DNA of 64,000 bases from Polaromonas sp. JS666 (GTDB lineage: Bacteria > Pseudomonadota > Gammaproteobacteria > Burkholderiales > Burkholderiaceae_C). The notes under the pieces are model-generated. The model saw only the letters and a program-made list of their open reading frames with translations. It did not search any database and had not been told where the DNA came from. Of the stretch, positions 60,634 to 64,000 are shown piece by piece. Numbering within the stretch: position 1 is the first letter of the stretch; each line of letters opens with the position of its first letter. The DNA lies in contig NC_007948.1 in the NCBI RefSeq assembly GCF_000013865.1, forward strand, positions 1,674,001-1,738,000, in the 5' to 3' direction. Position numbers and translations under genes: made by a program.

Positions 60634-62817
60634 ATGAACCCATCATTTTTGAACGGTGCCGCCGCAACCGTTGTTTACGCCCGCCCGGGCGCTCCCTTTT
60701 TTCCGCGTAACTTCGTTCAGCGGGCGGTGCTCACGCTGGGCGCCGCGGCTGCGCTGCAATGCGGCTCTGCAAGCGCGCAGACGCCTGCAACGCCTGTTAT
60801 GTCTGCGATGCCTGAAGTGGGTAGCCTGAAAGAAGTGACCATCACGGGCAACCCGTTAGGTGCTGCTGATTTAATAGCGCCGGCCGCCCAGTATTCGGGA
60901 ACGGGACTGCTGTTGCGCTCCAAGACCACGCTGGGCGAGACGCTGGACGGCGTGCCGGGCGTGAGCAGCACCTACTTTGGGCCGAACGCCAGCCGGCCCA
61001 TCATCCGCGGACTGGATGGCGACCGCATCCGCATCCTGGGTAACGGTGGCGCCACGCTGGACGCGTCCAGCCTCAGTTACGACCATTCGGTCACGGCCGA
61101 TCCGATCAGCATCGAGCGCATCGAGGTCCTGCGCGGGCCCGGGGCCTTGCTGTATGGCGGCAGTGCCGTGGGCGGTGTGGTCAACGTGATCGACAACCGC
61201 ATCCCGCGCGAGGCGCTGTTCGATGAAAAAGGCGGCGTGGGCGGCAAGGTCGACCTGGGCCTGGCGACCGGCAACCGCGAAAAAAGCAGCGGCGCTTTGC
61301 TCGAAGGCGGCAACGATCGCTATACCCTGCATGTGGATGCATTCAACCGCGAAACCGGTGATGTCAAAGTGCCGGCCGACCTGGCCTGCACCAAGGGCGG
61401 CGTCAACACCACCACCAACCGCATCTGCAATTCGGCCAGCAAGGTTCGGGGCGGTGCGGTGGGTGGCTCGATGTTTTTTGACCAGGGCTACCTGGGCGCG
61501 TCGGTCAGCACTTACCGCAGCAACTACGGCACCGTGGCTGAAGACGAGGTGAACATAGCCATGAAGTCCGACCGTGTCGCGCTGGAAGGCGAGGTGCGCA
61601 ACCTGGGCGGGCCTGTCCAGAGCATCAAGGGCCAGTTGAGCCATACCGACTACATGCACACCGAGTTTGAAGGGGCCACGCCCGGCACGGTGTTCAAGAA
61701 CAAGGGCAGCGACTTCCGCCTGGAAGCGCGCCACGCCCGCTTCGGAAACCTGGACGGGGTGGTGGGTTTTCAGGCGGAAAACAACCGTTTCTCGGCGGAC
61801 GGCGCGGAAGCATTTGCGCCTTACAGCAAGACCTCGCAAAACGCGGTTTTTGCGTACGAAGAATACGGCACCAGTTGGGGCAAGCTGAGCTTTGGCGGGC
61901 GGCTGGAATCGGTCAAGGTCGAATCGCTGGGCAACCCGCTCGTGGCGCGGTTTGCGCCCTTGACGCGCGACTTCACGCCCCACAGCTATGCGCTCGGCGC
62001 CCTGTGGAATACGGCGCCAGGTTGGCAGGTCACCACGAACCTGGCTTATACCGAACGGGCGCCCAAGGACTACGAGCTTTTCGCCCAGGGCCCTCATGTG
62101 GCGACCAACGCCTGGGAAACCGGCGATGCAACGCTGGGCAAGGAAAGGTCGAGAAGCCTTGATGTGGGCACCAGCTGGAAATCGGGGGCCAACCGCTTTG
62201 CCGCCAACGTTTACATGCACCGCTTCAGGAACTACATCGGCCTGATGGCAACGGGCAACACCTATGGCCAGGAACTAGGCAATCTCAACCCGGCCGACCA
62301 GGATGGCGATGGTGTCGATGACGCCGATCCCGACAACGCCATCCTGCCCGAGTTCGCCTACACCGGAGTGCGTGCCCGCTTTGTGGGCCTGGAAGCCAGC
62401 GGCAATATCCGCCTGCTGGAAGGCGCTTCCACGCTGGACCTGGCTTTGCGCGGTGACCTGGTGCGTGCTACCAACCTGAACAACGGCCAGCCGTTGCCGC
62501 GCATTGCACCGGTTAGGCTGGGTGCCAGCCTGTTGTGGGCAAGCGGGCCCTGGGGCAGCAGCATTGGGTTTGACCATTCCATGGCGCAGAACCGCGTGGC
62601 TGCGGGCCAGCGCGCCACATCGGCTTACACGCTGTGGAACCTGGCGGCGACGTACCGCACGAAAGCCGGCCCTTCCAGCCTGCTCTGGTATGCCAGGGTG
62701 GACAACCTGACCAACCAGCTGGCCTACAGTGCTTCGTCGGTGTTGACCACCACGGCATTTCCCAAAGCACCTTTGCCGGGTCGCAGTCTGAAGGTGGGAC
62801 TGCAGGTCGCCTTTTAA
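60634..62817 (+). CDS. TonB-dependent outer membrane receptor (ZnuD-like)
   Basis: A 727-residue receptor with a signal peptide (cleavage near residue 49). The plug domain has TLGETLDGVPGVSSTYFGPNASRP and VLRGPGALLYGGSAVGGVVNVID, and the barrel ends in LKVGLQVAF with terminal Phe. Zinc receptors of the ZnuD type have this size and such a plug. An Asp-rich segment DQDGDGVDDADPDN lies between strands. It would import zinc or a zinc complex into the periplasm and is last in the operon. Confidence 0.88.
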   Translation: MNPSFLNGAAATVVYARPGAPFFPRNFVQRAVLTLGAAAALQCGSASAQTPATPVMSAMPEVGSLKEVTITGNPLGAADLIAPAAQYSGTGLLLRSKTTLGETLDGVPGVSSTYFGPNASRPIIRGLDGDRIRILGNGGATLDASSLSYDHSVTADPISIERIEVLRGPGALLYGGSAVGGVVNVIDNRIPREALFDEKGGVGGKVDLGLATGNREKSSGALLEGGNDRYTLHVDAFNRETGDVKVPADLACTKGGVNTTTNRICNSASKVRGGAVGGSMFFDQGYLGASVSTYRSNYGTVAEDEVNIAMKSDRVALEGEVRNLGGPVQSIKGQLSHTDYMHTEFEGATPGTVFKNKGSDFRLEARHARFGNLDGVVGFQAENNRFSADGAEAFAPYSKTSQNAVFAYEEYGTSWGKLSFGGRLESVKVESLGNPLVARFAPLTRDFTPHSYALGALWNTAPGWQVTTNLAYTERAPKDYELFAQGPHVATNAWETGDATLGKERSRSLDVGTSWKSGANRFAANVYMHRFRNYIGLMATGNTYGQELGNLNPADQDGDGVDDADPDNAILPEFAYTGVRARFVGLEASGNIRLLEGASTLDLALRGDLVRATNLNNGQPLPRIAPVRLGASLLWASGPWGSSIGFDHSMAQNRVAAGQRATSAYTLWNLAATYRTKAGPSSLLWYARVDNLTNQLAYSASSVLTTTAFPKAPLPGRSLKVGLQVAF

Positions 62818-62892
62818 GCGCAGGCAGATAGAGCACCAGGAGGCGGGACACCAGGAGCGCGCGCGGTGGAGGGCGCGCTAAGATTGCCCCGG

Positions 62893-63855
62893 ATGAACCA
62901 GCCTGTCTTTGTGTCCCTGCTCCCGGTTGTCTTGTTGATTGCTGCAGGTTTTATAGCTGGTCGCGCAGGCTGGATAAGGCCTGTGGCCATTAAAGATCTT
63001 TCCAACCTGGTGTTTCTGCTGCTCACGCCGGCGCTGCTGTTTCGCACCATGAGCCGTGTGCGCGTCGAGCAACTTGACTTCAAGCCGGTCGCCGCGTATT
63101 TCCTGGCCGTCATCATCCTGTTCAGCGGTACGCTGCTGGTGCAGGGCTTCAACCGCCGCGCCGCCGTGCTGGCGCTGGCCAACACGTTCTCCAACACGGT
63201 CATGATCGGCATTGCGCTGGTCGGCCTGATGTACGGGCCCGCAGGCTTGGTCACGCTGCTCACGCTGGTTTCCGTGCATTCACTCGTGTTGCTGACAAGC
63301 GCTACCGTGGTGCTCGAGCTGGCTGTGGCCTACGAGCAGAAGCAGGGTACCTCCGACGAGGTCACGACGGCACCGCGCCACCCGGTGGCCACGGTGCTGA
63401 TGGCCGTGAAAAACGCATTGCTGCACCCGGTGCCGCTGCCCATCATCGCGGGCCTGCTGTTTGCGCAGACCGGGCTGGCGATTCCCGCCGTGATCGACAA
63501 GCCGCTGGAGTTGCTGGCCAATGCCTTCGGACCGCTCGCGCTGGTGCTGGTGGGTGTGACGCTGGCCTACACGCCTGTAGGCAGGCACTGGCGCCAGGCG
63601 CTGTTGCTGGCCGGGGTGAAGAACCTGTTGCATCCCTTGCTGGTGTTTGCCCTGTGCCATCTGCTGGGGGTAGGCGGCGTGCCCATGGCCGTGATGGTGG
63701 TGGCGGCCGCCTTGCCGATTGGCGCCAATGTGTTTTTGTTTTCGCAGCGCTACAAGGTCGCCGAAGAACTGACCACGGCCAGCGTGGCGGTTTCCACCGT
63801 GCTGGCGCTGCTGACCCTGACCGTGGTGCTGCTGCTGGTCGGGCATCCCGTGTGA
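62893..63855 (+). CDS. AEC family transporter
   Basis: A 320-residue auxin efflux carrier-type protein with ten helices in two inverted halves. It begins VSLLPVVLLIAAGFIAGRAGW with the conserved LSNLVFLLLTPALLFRTM, and has NTFSNTVMIGIALVGLMYG plus ALPIGANVFLFSQRY in the second half. Small organic acids are typical substrates. The start ATG at 62893 is used; an earlier frame is not needed. Confidence 0.88.
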   Translation: MNQPVFVSLLPVVLLIAAGFIAGRAGWIRPVAIKDLSNLVFLLLTPALLFRTMSRVRVEQLDFKPVAAYFLAVIILFSGTLLVQGFNRRAAVLALANTFSNTVMIGIALVGLMYGPAGLVTLLTLVSVHSLVLLTSATVVLELAVAYEQKQGTSDEVTTAPRHPVATVLMAVKNALLHPVPLPIIAGLLFAQTGLAIPAVIDKPLELLANAFGPLALVLVGVTLAYTPVGRHWRQALLLAGVKNLLHPLLVFALCHLLGVGGVPMAVMVVAAALPIGANVFLFSQRYKVAEELTTASVAVSTVLALLTLTVVLLLVGHPV

Positions 63856-63881
63856 AATTTGAAGAATAGGAGCGTGATCTG

Positions 63882-64000
63882 ATGCAATTCCTGCAATCGT
63901 TTCCGGTGCCCGCCCAGGCCATTGGATTGTTGCTGCTGTCCAATGTGTTCATGACCTTTGCCTGGTACGGGCATCTGAAAAACCTGGCGACCTCGCCCTG
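63882..64000 (+). CDS. DUF486 (DMT-like) membrane protein, partial
   Basis: The first 39 codons are visible: MQFLQSFPVPAQAIGLLLLS, then NVFMTFAWYGHLKNLATSP. MTFAWYGHLK is the DUF486 signature of small four-helix membrane proteins related to drug/metabolite transporters. AGGAG lies about ten bases upstream. The rest is outside the window. Confidence 0.85.
   Translation, partial: MQFLQSFPVPAQAIGLLLLSNVFMTFAWYGHLKNLATSP

Noticed and set aside
60871..62220. A 449-codon minus-strand frame opposite the TonB receptor
   Set aside because: It is a shadow of the receptor gene; the composition is unlike a folded protein and no start signal is seen.
1..64000. tRNA, rRNA and riboswitch elements
   Set aside because: No cloverleaf with a recognisable T-loop or known riboswitch core was seen by eye; a covariance search would be needed to exclude them.

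Overview
The window looks like a chromosomal segment of a betaproteobacterium of the Comamonadaceae (Polaromonas, Rhodoferax or Variovorax type). This rests on the gene content, a complete box (aerobic benzoyl-CoA) cluster, the high-GC codon use of the core genes and interspersed repeats typical of that family. No rRNA, tRNA or CRISPR array was seen.

Region 1 (1-14733) is a benzoate catabolic island. On the minus strand lie a branched-chain-type ABC solute-binding protein (cut by the window edge), an alpha/beta hydrolase, benzoate-CoA ligase, the BoxD aldehyde dehydrogenase and a DUF4863 protein. Divergent from these are the regulator boxR and then boxC, boxB and boxA. Three overlapping beta-oxidation genes follow (crotonase, 3-hydroxyacyl-CoA dehydrogenase, crotonase). 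Together they would take benzoate to benzoyl-CoA, the 2,3-epoxide, 3,4-dehydroadipyl-CoA semialdehyde, the dehydroadipyl-CoA acid and finally central metabolism.

Region 2 (14734-23932) is core: a Mut7-C protein, DUF1345 and EamA membrane proteins, alkylation repair (Ogt and an Ada-AlkA fusion), phosphomannomutase/phosphoglucomutase, and the LPS inner-core genes waaC and waaA.

Region 3 (about 23933-42096) sits between waaA and tolC and is accessory DNA. Its left part (24274-32765) is an integron cassette array without an integrase: small unrelated ORFs separated by attC sites with GTTRRRY ends and long imperfect palindromes. One attC core is interrupted by a 157-bp MITE-like element. The right part (32905-42096) is a rearranged patchwork of SRPBCC, molybdopterin-domain, cupin, DUF2182/DUF1326, vanadium-haloperoxidase-like and IS4-family genes. 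It also holds several copies of a palindrome-bearing promoter segment in both orientations, an inverted cassette and a broken copy of the 3' end of tolC.

Region 4 (42097-55442) is core again: tolC, rhodanese, a Pcm-like methyltransferase, an RND efflux pump with its adaptor and TetR repressor, a YdcF protein, glutaryl-CoA dehydrogenase with a divergent LysR regulator, msrA and an aspartoacylase-family protein.

Region 5 (55693-62817) has a methyltransferase and then a probable zinc-starvation operon: a Zur-like regulator behind a palindromic box, a MacB/LolCDE-type ABC pair, a small Cys/His periplasmic protein, a DUF3299 protein, a membrane protein with thirteen His-Asp pairs and a ZnuD-like TonB receptor. 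The window ends with an AEC transporter and the start of a DUF486 gene.
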